Source of the DNA: Streptomyces sp. NBC_00239
GTDB lineage: Bacteria; Actinomycetota; Actinomycetes; Streptomycetales; Streptomycetaceae
NCBI RefSeq assembly: GCF_036194065.1
Contig: NZ_CP108095.1
Coordinates: forward strand, 7,130,001 to 7,194,000
DNA: 64,000 nt
Direction of reading: 5' to 3'
In this document: piece after piece, positions 27,183 through 36,006 of the stretch
Position numbering within the stretch: the stretch's first letter is position 1
Layout of the letters: each line of letters starts with the position of its first letter
Position numbers and translations under genes: made by a program
The notes under the pieces: model-generated
What the model saw: the letters and a program-made list of their open reading frames with translations, nothing else
Told to the model about the DNA's origin: nothing
The model's database searches: none

Positions 27183-27640
27183 GGCCCCGGCCGCGGCCCT
27201 GGCCCCGGCACGCAGGCCCGGTCCGCGCGGTCCGCCCGCTCGGTCCGCATCGGCTCGGCCCGGTCCGCCCGCTCGGCCTGCACCGGGTCGGCCCGTTCCA
27301 CCGGCTCGGTCCCCATCGGCCCGGTCCGTTCCACGGGCTCGGTCCGCTTCGGCCCGGGCCGTTCCACCGGCTCGGTCCGCTTCGGCTGGTTCGGCCGCCC
27401 GGCTTCCTTCGCCCGCCCTGCGGCCTCTGCCCGCCCCGCGTTCATCGCCTTGCCCGTTCGCTCCGCCCGACCTGGTGGATCCGACCAACTCGTCCTCCCC
27501 GGACTCGCCTTGGCGCGCACCCATCGTCGTCCCGGGCGTCAGGGCCGACAAGCGTGCCGTCGGCCAGCGCGCGAAGGGGGAAGGATCCGGCGCGGCTGGT
27601 TCCCGTCCGCCGCTGCGCCCGCTGCCCCGCCCGCCGACCG
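27183..27640 (-). repeat. Degenerate repeat tract upstream of the GAF regulator
   Basis: 458 bp between the SWIM-protein stop and the regulator start. From about 27220 to 27420 it holds imperfect 15- to 33-bp repeats built on cggtccgcttcggc and ggttccaccggctc. Several frames on both strands stay open: one minus frame reads repeated KRTEPVER-like units, another reads Arg/Ala/Gly/Asp units in frame with the regulator. There is no convincing separate gene. Either the regulator has a long disordered N-terminus starting at 27524 or this is non-coding repeat DNA. Confidence 0.6.
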
Positions 27641-29503
27641 CTACCAGGGTTCCTCGGACTCGCCGGTGTCGAGGGCGGACAGGGCCGCCGCCGGATCGGT
27701 CTCGCTCGGACCGGCCGCCTCCCAATGCGCGCCGTCCCGGCGGTACGGCCACCAGCGCCCGTCCCGCCCCAGCCGGAGCTGAGCGGCACCGCCCGCCAAC
27801 GTCCACCGGTTCCCGTCCGCTTCGAGAACCGGGCGCCCGCCGCTCCCGCCACTCCCACCACTCGCGCCAGTCCCGCCACTTCCGGCGTAGGCCTCCGTAC
27901 CGACTCCGTCGCCACGGTTCCCGCCCGAATCCGTGCCGTCCGAATCCATGCCGTCCGTGCCGCCGGAATCCGCGCCGTCCATGCCGTCGGAATCCATGCC
28001 GTCCGTGCCTTCGTCCCATGCCGTGTCCAGTGCGGCCCGCGCCCGGGCCGCGGCCTCGCCGGTGGGCTGCCACGCCTCCTCCAGTACGGCCACCGCGGCC
28101 GGGCCCCCGTACCGCCAGGCGCGTACCGCCCGGCCCAGACCGGCCCGGTCGCGCCCGCTCGCGGCGGCCAGCCGGGACAGCACCCGCACATCGGCCGCCA
28201 CGGCGGCCAGCCGCATCAGGTCGGCGTGGAGGGCCTGATCGCGCTCCTCGTCCCGGTACCGGTCCCGCGGTCGCTCCCCTTCCCGCTCTCCCTCCCGGTC
28301 CCGGCCGGAGTCGAACTCCAGCTCCCGGTCCCGGCCGGAGTCGAACCCCAGCTCCCGGTCCCGGTCCCGGTACGGGCTCGGGAGCGGCGCCGCCCCGGAC
28401 CGCGGAGGCGGCTGTTCCGCGTGGCCCGGTGCCAGGGCCCGGGCGAGCAGCCGGTGGGCCTCCACGGCCGCCGCCTCCGCGAGGAACTCCACCGCGCCCG
28501 GGTCGAGGCCGTCGCCCGGCTCGGTCTCCGTGTCGAGCAGCGGCGGCTGCCCCGGACCGTCGGGCAGCGCCGGGGGAGGCGGCAGCGGCGGCAGCATCTC
28601 CCGGGCGCCGAAGGCCTCCGCCGCATCCACCCCCGCGGCGTCCGCACGCGGCCCGCTCGCCCCAGCGCCGCTCGCACGTACCCCGTCCACCCCCGACCCG
28701 CTCGCGCAAGTCCCGTTCGCGCAAGACCCGCCCGAGCGGCACCCCTCCGCACAAGACGCGGCCGCGCCCGCCCCGTCCGCGCCCGCCGTATCGGAGCCGC
28801 CCGAGCCTCCGCCGGCCCGCCGTGCGGCCGCGCCCGATGCCGCGTTCCGGTCCTGGAGTTCGTCCAGCACCTCGCGTTCCCCGAGCCCGCGCAGCAGGAG
28901 CAGCAGCATCGGGTCCTGGTCCAGGAGGCGTGCCAGCTGGTAGCACAGGGCTGCCGTGTGCGCGCAGTGGTCCCACTCCCCGCAGTCGCACCGGGGGTCC
29001 AGATCGCCCATGCCGGGCAGCAGTTCGATCCCGGCCGCCGCCGCGTCCTCCGCCAGTACCGGCGGCATCTCCCGGTCGAGCAGCGCGGCGATGTGCCCCG
29101 ACTCGGCGGCCGCGAGGTCCAGGAACCGGTTCCACTCGGCCCTCGCGAAACGCTGCACCAGCACGTCCGTGCGGTGCGCGGTGCCGTCCGTGTCGCTCAC
29201 GACCGCCGTCAGCCGGCCCGGCCGCACCGACACCGCGCCGACCACGCCGGCGCGCGCGTACCGGCGGCCCTTCCGCAGTTGCTCGCCGTCGAGCGCGCTG
29301 TCCTCCAGCGCCCGCAGCCACGCCCGGCCCCACCACGTCAGCGCGAATCCGCGCCCGCGGGCGGGCGGCAGCGCCGCGAACGTCCGCACCTGTTCCGCCC
29401 CGCCACGCCGACTCCCGCGCCCGGCCTCGTGCCGCTCCCCGCGCTCGCCCGCGTCCCGGGCCCCGTCCTCAGCCTGGTCTTCGGCGTCGTACCCACCGCT
29501 CAC
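27641..29503 (-). CDS. SWIM zinc-finger protein, partner of SNF2 helicase
   Basis: 620 aa. The GTG start overlaps the stop of the SNF2 gene (GTGA), with GGGGAGG upstream, so the pair is translationally coupled. Residues ~45-140 include FALTWWGRAWLRALE, LRKGRRYARAG and VVSDTDGTAHRTDVLV. The SWIM zinc site CDCGEWDHCAHTAALC lies at about 171-186 (CxC...CxH). The C-terminal half is interrupted by low-complexity in-frame repeats (SGVDGVRASGAGASG; RDRELGFDSGRDRELEFDSG; DGMDSDGTDSGG). SWIM proteins next to a SNF2 ATPase are a known bacterial pairing, thought to act on DNA or nucleoprotein, but the role is not established. The repeat inserts look poorly constrained. Confidence 0.88.
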   Translation of the reverse strand: MSGGYDAEDQAEDGARDAGERGERHEAGRGSRRGGAEQVRTFAALPPARGRGFALTWWGRAWLRALEDSALDGEQLRKGRRYARAGVVGAVSVRPGRLTAVVSDTDGTAHRTDVLVQRFARAEWNRFLDLAAAESGHIAALLDREMPPVLAEDAAAAGIELLPGMGDLDPRCDCGEWDHCAHTAALCYQLARLLDQDPMLLLLLRGLGEREVLDELQDRNAASGAAARRAGGGSGGSDTAGADGAGAAASCAEGCRSGGSCANGTCASGSGVDGVRASGAGASGPRADAAGVDAAEAFGAREMLPPLPPPPALPDGPGQPPLLDTETEPGDGLDPGAVEFLAEAAAVEAHRLLARALAPGHAEQPPPRSGAAPLPSPYRDRDRELGFDSGRDRELEFDSGRDREGEREGERPRDRYRDEERDQALHADLMRLAAVAADVRVLSRLAAASGRDRAGLGRAVRAWRYGGPAAVAVLEEAWQPTGEAAARARAALDTAWDEGTDGMDSDGMDGADSGGTDGMDSDGTDSGGNRGDGVGTEAYAGSGGTGASGGSGGSGGRPVLEADGNRWTLAGGAAQLRLGRDGRWWPYRRDGAHWEAAGPSETDPAAALSALDTGESEEPW

Positions 29504-32500
29504 CGGGTGCCTCCCCGCAGTTCCACGAGCTCAGCCAGCTCGGCATCGGTCAGTTCCGTCAGCGCGCTGTCGCCGCCGGAGAGCACCGACTCGGCCAGCG
29601 CCCGCTTGCGCTCCAGCAGCCGGGCGATCCGGTCCTCGACGGTGCCCTCGGCGATCAGCCGGTGCACCTGTACCGGCTGGGTCTGGCCGATCCGGTACGC
29701 GCGGTCGGTGGCCTGGTCCTCGACGGCCGGATTCCACCAGCGGTCGAAGTGCACGACGTGTCCGGCCCGGGTGAGGTTCAGCCCGGTGCCCGCGGCCTTC
29801 AGGGACAGCAGGAACACCGGCACCTCGCCGGCCTGGAAAAGGTCCACCAGCTCCTGACGGCGGGCCAGCGGGGTCGCCCCGTGCAGCAGCCGGCTGCCGA
29901 TGCCCCGCGCCGCGAGGTGCCGCTCCACCAGGCGGGCCATGGCCACGTACTGCGTGAAGACGAGCACCGCGCCGCCCTCGGCGAGGATGGTGTCCAGCAG
30001 CTCGTCGAACAGTTCCAGTTTCCCCGAACGGCCGGGCAGCCGCGGCTGCTCCTCCTTCAGGTACTGGGCCGGATGGTTGCAGATCTGCTTCAGCGAGGTC
30101 AGCAGCTTCACCACCAGCCCGCGCCGCTCGAAGCCGTCCGCCCCCGCGATCTCGGCGAGCGTCTCCCGCACCACCGCCTCGTACAGCACCACCTGCTCCG
30201 CCGTCAGCGAGACCGGATGGTCTGTTTCCGTCTTCGCGGGCAGCTCGGGTGCGATCCCCGGGTCGGACTTGCGCCGGCGCAGCAGGAACGGCCGTACCAG
30301 CGCGGCCAGGCGCGCCGCGGCCTGCGGATCCGTACCGCCCTCGACGGCCCGCGCGTACCGGGCGCGGAAGGCGCTCGGCCGGCCGAGCAGACCGGGCGTC
30401 GTCCAGTCCAGGATGGCCCACAGCTCGGAGAGGCTGTTCTCCACCGGGGTGCCGGTCAGCGCCACCCTGGCCCGGGAACCGATGGTCCGCAGCGCCCGCG
30501 CCGTCCCCGAACGCGGGTTCTTCACGTGCTGCGCCTCGTCGGCCACCACCAGGCCCCACGGGACGCCGGCGAGGCGCGCGGCGTCCAGCCGCATCGTGCC
30601 GTACGTCGTGAGCACGAACGCCCCCGCATCCGGCTCGGGCAGCCGGCGCCCGGCACCGTGGAAGCGGTGCACGGGCGTGCCGGGCGCGAACTTCTCGATC
30701 TCCCGCTGCCAGTTGCCCATCAGCGAGGCCGGGCACACCACCAGGGTCGGCCCCGCGGTCGCAGGGTCCTGCCGGCGGTGCAGGTGCAGCGCGATCAGGG
30801 TGACCGTCTTGCCGAGCCCCATGTCGTCGGCGAGGCAGCAGCCCAGCCCGAGCGCGGTGGTACGGGCGAGCCAGTCCAGGCCGCGCAGCTGATAGTCCCG
30901 GAGCGTCGCGGCGAGGCCCGCCGGCTGCGGTACGGGATCGGCGCCGGGAGCCTCGGGATCGGCCAGCCGCGCCCGCAACCGCTCCAGCGCACCGGTGGCC
31001 GCCACAGGAATCCGTACGCCGTCCACTTCGGCGGCACCGGTCAGCACGGCGGACAGGGCCTCGACCGGAGCGATCTTGCGGTCCTGCCGCGCCAGCGCCC
31101 GCCGGGCGGCGCGGGGGTCGACCAGGACCCAACGGTCGCGCAGCCGGACCAGCGGGCGCTTGGCCTCGGCGAGCCGGTCGAGGTCGGCGCGGCTGAGCGG
31201 CTCGTCGCCGAGCGCGAACCGCCAGTCGAAGGCGAGGACGGCGTCCGGGGCGAGGAAGGCCGGCGCCCCGATTCCCGGGCCGGAGCCGGATCCTGAATCG
31301 GAAGTGGAGCCGGACCCGGATCCGGAACGGAGACCGGATCCGGGAGCGGGACCGGGATCGGACGTGGAGCCGGGCGTGCTGCTGGTGGAGTCGGGAGTGC
31401 CCGGGTGGGTGCGGTGGTCCGGGTCGCCGGGGAGGCCGACCACGGCGTGCGCGGTCAGCTCCCGGGCGAGGTGCCGCGGCCAGTGGACCTGGACGCCTTC
31501 GGCGGCGAGTGCCTGCGCGCCGCGGCCCAGGAGTTCGGCGACGTCTTCGTCCGCGAGCGCGACCGAGTCCGGCACGGCGGCCGTCAGCAGCGGGGTGAGC
31601 GGCGGCCAGACCCGGGCCGCGCGCCGCAGGGCGAGCAGCGCGTCCATCCGGGCCTGCGGGCCGAGGCCCGCACCCGCCGCCGCGGACTCGCCCGGGACGG
31701 ACGCGGACCACACCGCGGCCGCGTCGGCGACGAGGGAGGGGTCGGCGAGGCTGTGCATCTGCACCACGGCCCGGAACGCGGCACGCTCCCCGGAGGCGGA
31801 GGCGGAGGCGGAGGCGGAGGCGGAGGCGGAGGCGGAGGTGTCGGTGTCGCCGTCCGGGCCGGCGCCGGAGCCCGGGGCGGGGGTGTCGAGGCCGGAGACT
31901 TCGATCCGCAGGGAGACGCGTACGCCCGCGTCGTGGGCCGAGGCCACGTCGGCGGCCCAGGCCCGGTGTTCGGGGTGGCGGCCGGGCTCCTCGGCGGCGA
32001 AGGCCGGGCCGCCCGCGGCGAGTACCGCGGCGGGGGAGCGCGGCAGGGTGTCCGCGACGGCGTCCAGGAACGCCCGTACCAGGCCCTCGGGAGCGGGCAG
32101 CCGCAGGGGACCGGGGCCCGGCAGCGGTACGCAGTGCGCGTCGGGCGGCATGGCCGCGGCCAGCGCCCGGAGCTGCGCCAGCTCCTCGGCGCCGAGGGGG
32201 CCGGCCCGCCAGGCGTCGTGGCCGGTGGCGGTCAGGCCGGGCAGCAGCAGCCCGCGGGCGGTGAGCTGGAGGGCGAGCAGGGCGGCCGCGCCCCAGAACG
32301 CGGGGGCGGTCCGGGACGGCTCCGGGCCGCTGAGCGCCGCCGCCCGCGCGCGGGTGAGGAAGGGGAGGGCGGCCCGCACCGGCAGGGTCACGGCCGACAC
32401 GGTCACGGTCCGCAGGGCCGGGGTGAGGACGGTCAGTTCCTCAATCCGTGCGGCCGGATCCGCGGCGATGGCGGAGAGCCCGGGGAGCCCGGGGGGCCCG

Positions 32501-32670
32501 GAGGGTCCAGGGAGGGCGGAGATTCCGGGGAGGGCGTCGGGCGCGGCGAGTCCGGCGACCGCGGCGGTCTCCCCGTCCGGGCGCCAGAAGGCGATCCGGC
32601 CGGTGCGGGCGGGGTCGGCGGGCAGGAAGACGGCGGAGCAGCGGATGAGGTCGGAGATCTCGTGGAGCAC
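29500..32670 (-). CDS. SNF2-family DEAD/DEAH helicase (HepA-like)
   Basis: 1056 aa from the GTG at 32670, which has GAGG five bases upstream; longer starts read into divergent non-coding DNA. N-terminal ~550 residues: bacterial SNF2-specific region ending near LRDRWVLVDPRAARRAL. ATPase motifs: QLRGLDWLA (Q-like), DDMGLGKT (Walker A, about 617), DEAQHVKN (motif II as DEAQ, about 708), LTGTPVENSLSELW, VFTQYVAM, LLSLKAAGTGLNLT and the arginine-finger segment DRAYRIGQTQPVQVHR. A translocase acting on double-stranded DNA is expected. Two low-complexity stretches are inserted: a Ser-Ala repeat from a 6-bp microsatellite and a Ser-Gly/Pro stretch near residue 430. Coupled to the SWIM gene downstream. 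Confidence 0.94.
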   Translation of the reverse strand: MLHEISDLIRCSAVFLPADPARTGRIAFWRPDGETAAVAGLAAPDALPGISALPGPSGPPGLPGLSAIAADPAARIEELTVLTPALRTVTVSAVTLPVRAALPFLTRARAAALSGPEPSRTAPAFWGAAALLALQLTARGLLLPGLTATGHDAWRAGPLGAEELAQLRALAAAMPPDAHCVPLPGPGPLRLPAPEGLVRAFLDAVADTLPRSPAAVLAAGGPAFAAEEPGRHPEHRAWAADVASAHDAGVRVSLRIEVSGLDTPAPGSGAGPDGDTDTSASASASASASASASGERAAFRAVVQMHSLADPSLVADAAAVWSASVPGESAAAGAGLGPQARMDALLALRRAARVWPPLTPLLTAAVPDSVALADEDVAELLGRGAQALAAEGVQVHWPRHLARELTAHAVVGLPGDPDHRTHPGTPDSTSSTPGSTSDPGPAPGSGLRSGSGSGSTSDSGSGSGPGIGAPAFLAPDAVLAFDWRFALGDEPLSRADLDRLAEAKRPLVRLRDRWVLVDPRAARRALARQDRKIAPVEALSAVLTGAAEVDGVRIPVAATGALERLRARLADPEAPGADPVPQPAGLAATLRDYQLRGLDWLARTTALGLGCCLADDMGLGKTVTLIALHLHRRQDPATAGPTLVVCPASLMGNWQREIEKFAPGTPVHRFHGAGRRLPEPDAGAFVLTTYGTMRLDAARLAGVPWGLVVADEAQHVKNPRSGTARALRTIGSRARVALTGTPVENSLSELWAILDWTTPGLLGRPSAFRARYARAVEGGTDPQAAARLAALVRPFLLRRRKSDPGIAPELPAKTETDHPVSLTAEQVVLYEAVVRETLAEIAGADGFERRGLVVKLLTSLKQICNHPAQYLKEEQPRLPGRSGKLELFDELLDTILAEGGAVLVFTQYVAMARLVERHLAARGIGSRLLHGATPLARRQELVDLFQAGEVPVFLLSLKAAGTGLNLTRAGHVVHFDRWWNPAVEDQATDRAYRIGQTQPVQVHRLIAEGTVEDRIARLLERKRALAESVLSGGDSALTELTDAELAELVELRGGTR
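31791..31838. repeat. Hexanucleotide microsatellite, eight perfect copies
   Basis: CGGAGG on the plus strand is repeated eight times without error, encoding alternating Ser-Ala in the SNF2 protein. The unit is a multiple of three, so copy-number change would alter linker length without breaking the frame. Confidence 0.95.
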
Positions 32671-32676
32671 ACATTC

Positions 32677-32696
32677 CTCAAATTTGACTACTTGAG
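32677..32696. promoter_or_regulatory. AT-rich palindrome at the SNF2 translation start
   Basis: TCAAATTTGA (32678-32687) is a 10-bp perfect palindrome in otherwise very GC-rich DNA, and CTCAA/TTGAG (32677-32681, 32692-32696) forms an overlapping second inverted repeat. It lies 8-26 bp upstream of the GTG at 32670, covering the ribosome site, in the 205-bp gap divergent to the small gene at 32876. A repressor site is plausible; the cognate regulator is unknown. Confidence 0.4.
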
Positions 32697-32875
32697 ACCG
32701 GAGCGGCCGAGGGTACCTCAACGCACCGGCCGGACGCGGGCGACCCGGCGACGCCCCGGCCGGTACGGCGGCGGTGCGCGAACCGCACGGGAACGGCGCG
32801 GCGGGGCCGGGCGTTGAGGGGACAGGAGGCGGGTCGCCGCAGGGCGCCGCCGATCGGTTGGTTGGAGGCGCCGCG

Positions 32876-33058
32876 ATGTCGACACGCGCGAAGGTGGCCG
32901 CTGCGGGTGTGGTGGCGGCGATCGTCCTGTTCTGGGCGGTCGGGTTCTGGGCCGGACTGCTGGTGCTGATCGGTGTGCCCGTGGCCGCGTACCTCCTGCT
33001 CGACCCGTCGCAGCGGCGCCGGCTGCGGGGAGTCTCGCGCAAGCAGATAGGCCGGTGA
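32876..33058 (+). CDS. 60-aa membrane protein
   Basis: ATG with GGAGG nine bases upstream. The product has a short basic start (MSTRAKVAAAG), one long or two short hydrophobic segments (VVAAIVLFWAVGFWAGLLVLIGVPVAAY split around a Gly) and a basic tail DPSQRRRLRGVSRKQIGR, so the ends probably face the cytoplasm. Family not recognised. Divergent from the SNF2 gene. The 242 bp after it up to 33300 hold only short repeats. Confidence 0.75.
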   Translation: MSTRAKVAAAGVVAAIVLFWAVGFWAGLLVLIGVPVAAYLLLDPSQRRRLRGVSRKQIGR

Positions 33059-33100
33059 CCGGCACGAGGAGCGGTTCCGTGAGAGCCGTCGGCGCCCCCG

Positions 33101-33130
33101 CCGAGCACAGCTCCACCGAGCACAGCTCCA
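33101..33130. repeat. 15-bp tandem direct repeat
   Basis: Two identical 15-bp units followed by degenerate copies up to about 33175, in the non-coding stretch between the 60-aa membrane protein and the TrmO-like gene. No gene or site is recognised in the rest of 33059-33300. Confidence 0.75.
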
Positions 33131-33300
33131 CCGGGTCCGAGCCCGGCTCCGAGCCCGCCCCCGACTCCGACAGCGGGCGGGTCTGACCGCCGCGGCGGAG
33201 CAGGCCTGATCGACGTCGGCGGAGGCGGGCGCGCCCGAGCCGGCACGGCGGAGACAAGGCGCGCGGCCCGGAACCGGCCGCCGCGCCCTGTCCGGCCGGC

Positions 33301-33795
33301 TCAGTAGTAGTCGCGCATGAGCTCCACCGACCACGAGGGCTGCCGGACGTCGCCGCGGGGGCCGAACTCCGCGAGGTACGGCTTGATGTCGAGCACCGGC
33401 GTGCCGTCGACCGCGTCCAGCCCCTCGACGTGCACGTCGAGGCCGTCCACCTTGAGCAGCCGGCAGCGGGAAACGCCCAGCCGGTTCGGGCGGTTCTTGC
33501 CCCGCTGCGCGAAGATGCCGACCAGTGGCCAGTCGGTGTTGCCGCGTGGGTGCCGCGCACCCGTCTCGATCTTCGACACGGGCACCCGGTCGAAGTGGTA
33601 GACGACCTCCAGGTGGGAGAAGTCCGCCAGTCCGAACAGGGCCTCGGGGCCGAACCGTGCCGCGTCCAGCCGGATCACGGCCGCCTCGCGGCCCCAGTCG
33701 TCGTCGACGGCCTCGGCCCGCCCGCCGACCACCCGGCCCACCGGCGCACACGCCACCTCGTGTCCGCTGTCGTTCCGCTCCGGTCCGTCCGTCAT
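33301..33795 (-). CDS. TrmO/TsaA-like (UPF0066) tRNA methyltransferase domain protein
   Basis: 164 aa. The UPF0066 core is present: APVGRVVGGR at the start, SHLEVVYHFDRVP, the characteristic RHPRGNTDWPLVGIFAQRGKNRPNRLGVS (split here as RHPRGN and GKNRPNRLG), VEGLDAVDGTPVLDIKPY. E. coli TrmO N6-methylates t6A37 in threonine tRNAs using SAM bound within this beta-barrel. This protein has only the core domain and an extra N-terminal ~15 residues, so the tRNA target is not certain; many actinobacterial relatives are simply annotated TsaA-like. The stop is at 33301 with a short gap to flanking repeats. Confidence 0.85.
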   Translation of the reverse strand: MTDGPERNDSGHEVACAPVGRVVGGRAEAVDDDWGREAAVIRLDAARFGPEALFGLADFSHLEVVYHFDRVPVSKIETGARHPRGNTDWPLVGIFAQRGKNRPNRLGVSRCRLLKVDGLDVHVEGLDAVDGTPVLDIKPYLAEFGPRGDVRQPSWSVELMRDYY

Positions 33796-33847
33796 GCCCG
33801 CCTCCTGCTCACCCTGCTTCCCTACTGCTTAGTGATGATCACAATAG

Positions 33848-34843
33848 TCAGGTCGGACGGACCGCGATCTTGTCCAAGGACTCCAGCAGGCCGGGGAGTT
33901 CGGGCCCGCGGCCGATCGGACGGACCTGGCCCGGCTCCTCGTCGAGCAGGACGAACGCCATGTCGTCCGTCCGGGCCACCAGCGACCAGCCCGGCCCGTC
34001 GACCCGCAGGGTGCGGGCATCGCCCGAGGCGAACGTGGACCGGATGCGGCCGGGCGGCGGCGGGTTCTGCGTGTACGCGCGGGCCTCGTCGAGCACCCGC
34101 CGCACACCGGTGCTCCCGGGCCGGGCGGCAGCCGCCGCGTCCCGGCCTGCCTCGCCCGCGGAACCGGCATCCGTGGAACCCCCTCCCGCGGAGCCCGCGG
34201 CCGCGCTGCCCGCATCGCTCTCGGCCGGTGCGCCGTCGGCCGATCCGTCGTCCCCCGACGCGCTGTCGACCGCCTCGGGGGCGACGTACTGTTCGCGCCA
34301 CGCGGTCCACTGGAGGGCGATCTCGTCCGCGCCCATCCGCCGCTGCGCCGGCCCCCAGACGTCCGTGCGCGGCGGCGACAGCGGCACCCGGCCGGTGCCG
34401 TCCGCGCCCTGCTCCGGGTCGTGCGGCTCAGGCACGCCGGGCGCGGACACGGCCAGGTCGAGCGGCCAGCCCGCGAGGGAGGCCACGATCGTGCGGTCGT
34501 CGGGCGAAAGGTCGTACTCCATCCCGCAGTCCCAGGAGGCGATCGCGACCGCGACCAGCGACACGTCGTCGATCACGACGGTCCAGCGCGCGCCGAGCTC
34601 GTCCTGGCCGAGGACCAGCCCGTAGCCCTCGGCGTGCGGGGCCAGGCCCAGGGCCCGGCAGGCCTCCGGGTAGTCGTCGCCGAACACGCTCGGGAACTGT
34701 GCCGGGGTGAGCAGCTGGGCCGACAGCACGTAGAGCGCGCCCTCCCCGTCGTCCACGCCGTCGCCGCCTCCTGCGGCCTCGCCGTCCGCGCCGGTCCCCG
34801 CCATCGCGCCGTCCGCGTCGGCGTCCTCGTCCGTCCCGGTCAC
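33848..34843 (-). CDS. Uncharacterised protein, 331 aa, with acidic low-complexity linker
   Basis: GTG at 34843 was preferred because GGGAGGG lies six bases upstream; an ATG at 34855 and one at 34873 are alternatives. Two folded halves can be seen: residues ~30-170 (VLSAQLLTPAQFPSVFG, WTVVIDDVSLVAVAIASWDCG, DDRTIVASLAGWPLDLA) and ~255-331 (TLRVDGPGWSLVARTDDMAFVLLDE, LLESLDKIAVRP). They are joined by an Ala/Gly/Ser/Asp-rich linker of ~60 residues (SGDDGSADGAPAESDAGSAA). No signal peptide or membrane helix. I do not recognise the family. The linker is encoded by GC-rich near-repeats. Confidence 0.75.
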   Translation of the reverse strand: MTGTDEDADADGAMAGTGADGEAAGGGDGVDDGEGALYVLSAQLLTPAQFPSVFGDDYPEACRALGLAPHAEGYGLVLGQDELGARWTVVIDDVSLVAVAIASWDCGMEYDLSPDDRTIVASLAGWPLDLAVSAPGVPEPHDPEQGADGTGRVPLSPPRTDVWGPAQRRMGADEIALQWTAWREQYVAPEAVDSASGDDGSADGAPAESDAGSAAAGSAGGGSTDAGSAGEAGRDAAAAARPGSTGVRRVLDEARAYTQNPPPPGRIRSTFASGDARTLRVDGPGWSLVARTDDMAFVLLDEEPGQVRPIGRGPELPGLLESLDKIAVRPT

Positions 34844-35022
34844 GTGCCCTCCCATTGCTGTTCGTCGGCGCACCCTAACCAGTGAGTAACCCCACCGTCG
34901 AGAGGCGGCCGGATGTGATTTCCCGGCCGCACGCCCGGCCCGCCCCCGCGGCCGTCCTCCGGTGTGCCAAGGCCTGGACCCGCACGTAGAGTTGACCCTC
35001 CACCACGGAAGGGGACCGCGCG

Positions 35023-35943
35023 GTGACGCGTTACGACCGGCTCAAGGAGATCCTCCGGCTCGACCCGGAGAAGGACTTCCTGGCCATCTACCGGCTCACC
35101 GCGACGTACGAATTCCCCTGGGACTACACCCGGGCGCTCGAATTGGCCCTCTACCGGACGTACGCCGTGCCCAGCATCGGACGGCTGCTCGCCGAGACGG
35201 CCGAGTTCACCACCCGCGCGCAGAAGCGCTACGACGACACCGCGCTGCTCCTCGACGCGGTCATCGAGCACGGCTTCGACAGCGACCCGGGGCGCACCGC
35301 GATCCGCCGCGTCAACCAGATGCACCGCAGCTACGACATCAGCAACGAGGACATGCGCTACGTGCTGTGCACGTTCGTGGTCGTCCCCAAGCGCTGGATG
35401 GACGCCTACGGCTGGCGGCCGCTCTCGGGTCACGAGGCGCAGGCCGCCGCCCGGTACTACGCGACCCTCGGCAGCCACATGGGCATCACGGACATCCCGG
35501 GCACCTTCGAGGAGTTCGAGCGCTGCCTCGACGCGTACGAGGCGGAGCACTTCGCCTGGGACGAGGGCGGCCGCAAGGTCTCCGACGCCACACTCGACCT
35601 GATGGCCTCCTGGTACCCCGCCCCGCTCGCCCCGCTGCTGCGCGGCGCCAGCCTCGCCCTCCTCGACGACGCGCTCCTTCGGGCCTTCCGCTACGAGCAG
35701 CCCCGCCCGGCCGTCCGCTCGCTGGTACGGGGCGCCCTGCGGCTGCGCGGCCGGGCGGTGCGGCTGCTGCCGCCGCGCCGCGCACCGCACTACGCCCGCC
35801 AGAACCCCGAGATCAAGAGCTATCCGGGTGGTTACGCCGTCGCCGCGCTCGGCACCTTCCCGGTGCCGGGGCGGGGCGGTTGCCCGGTCCCGCACACCCG
35901 CGGCCCGGCCGCCGCGGCCGCGCGGCCCCCGGCCGACGGGTAA
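35023..35943 (+). CDS. MpaB/DUF2236-type oxygenase
   Basis: 306 aa from the GTG at 35023 (GAAGGGG upstream). Features: LDPEKDFLAIYRLTATYEFPWDYTRALELALYRTY (split, residues ~15-45), RRVNQMHRSYDISNEDMRYVLCTF, then a helical C-terminal half ending in a proline- and alanine-rich tail. The RVNxxHxxYxIxNExMxYVLxTF pattern is the mark of the MpaB-like DUF2236 group (heme b-containing oxygenases related to latex-clearing protein and mycophenolic-acid MpaB'). The substrate in bacteria is usually unknown. Divergent from the uncharacterised gene at 34843; converges on a methyltransferase 63 bp away. Confidence 0.85.
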   Translation: MTRYDRLKEILRLDPEKDFLAIYRLTATYEFPWDYTRALELALYRTYAVPSIGRLLAETAEFTTRAQKRYDDTALLLDAVIEHGFDSDPGRTAIRRVNQMHRSYDISNEDMRYVLCTFVVVPKRWMDAYGWRPLSGHEAQAAARYYATLGSHMGITDIPGTFEEFERCLDAYEAEHFAWDEGGRKVSDATLDLMASWYPAPLAPLLRGASLALLDDALLRAFRYEQPRPAVRSLVRGALRLRGRAVRLLPPRRAPHYARQNPEIKSYPGGYAVAALGTFPVPGRGGCPVPHTRGPAAAAARPPADG

Positions 35944-36006
35944 CGGACCCACCGCGGCCCGGCCCACCCGGTCCCGGCCCGGGGCGGTCGCGCGGACATG
36001 CCCGGG

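Noticed and set aside
27300..27520. Separate gene reading KRTEPVER repeats on the minus strand
   Set aside because: It is out of frame with the regulator, lacks a ribosome site and arises from near-3n repeats that keep several frames open.
27082..31296. 1404-codon plus-strand open frame opposite the GAF regulator and SNF2-SWIM genes
   Set aside because: Composition is Pro/Arg/Ala shadow sequence without domains; the minus-strand genes carry clear motifs.
31791..31838. Microsatellite as a CRISPR or phase-variation switch that turns the gene off
   Set aside because: Units are 6 bp without spacers, and length changes keep the reading frame.
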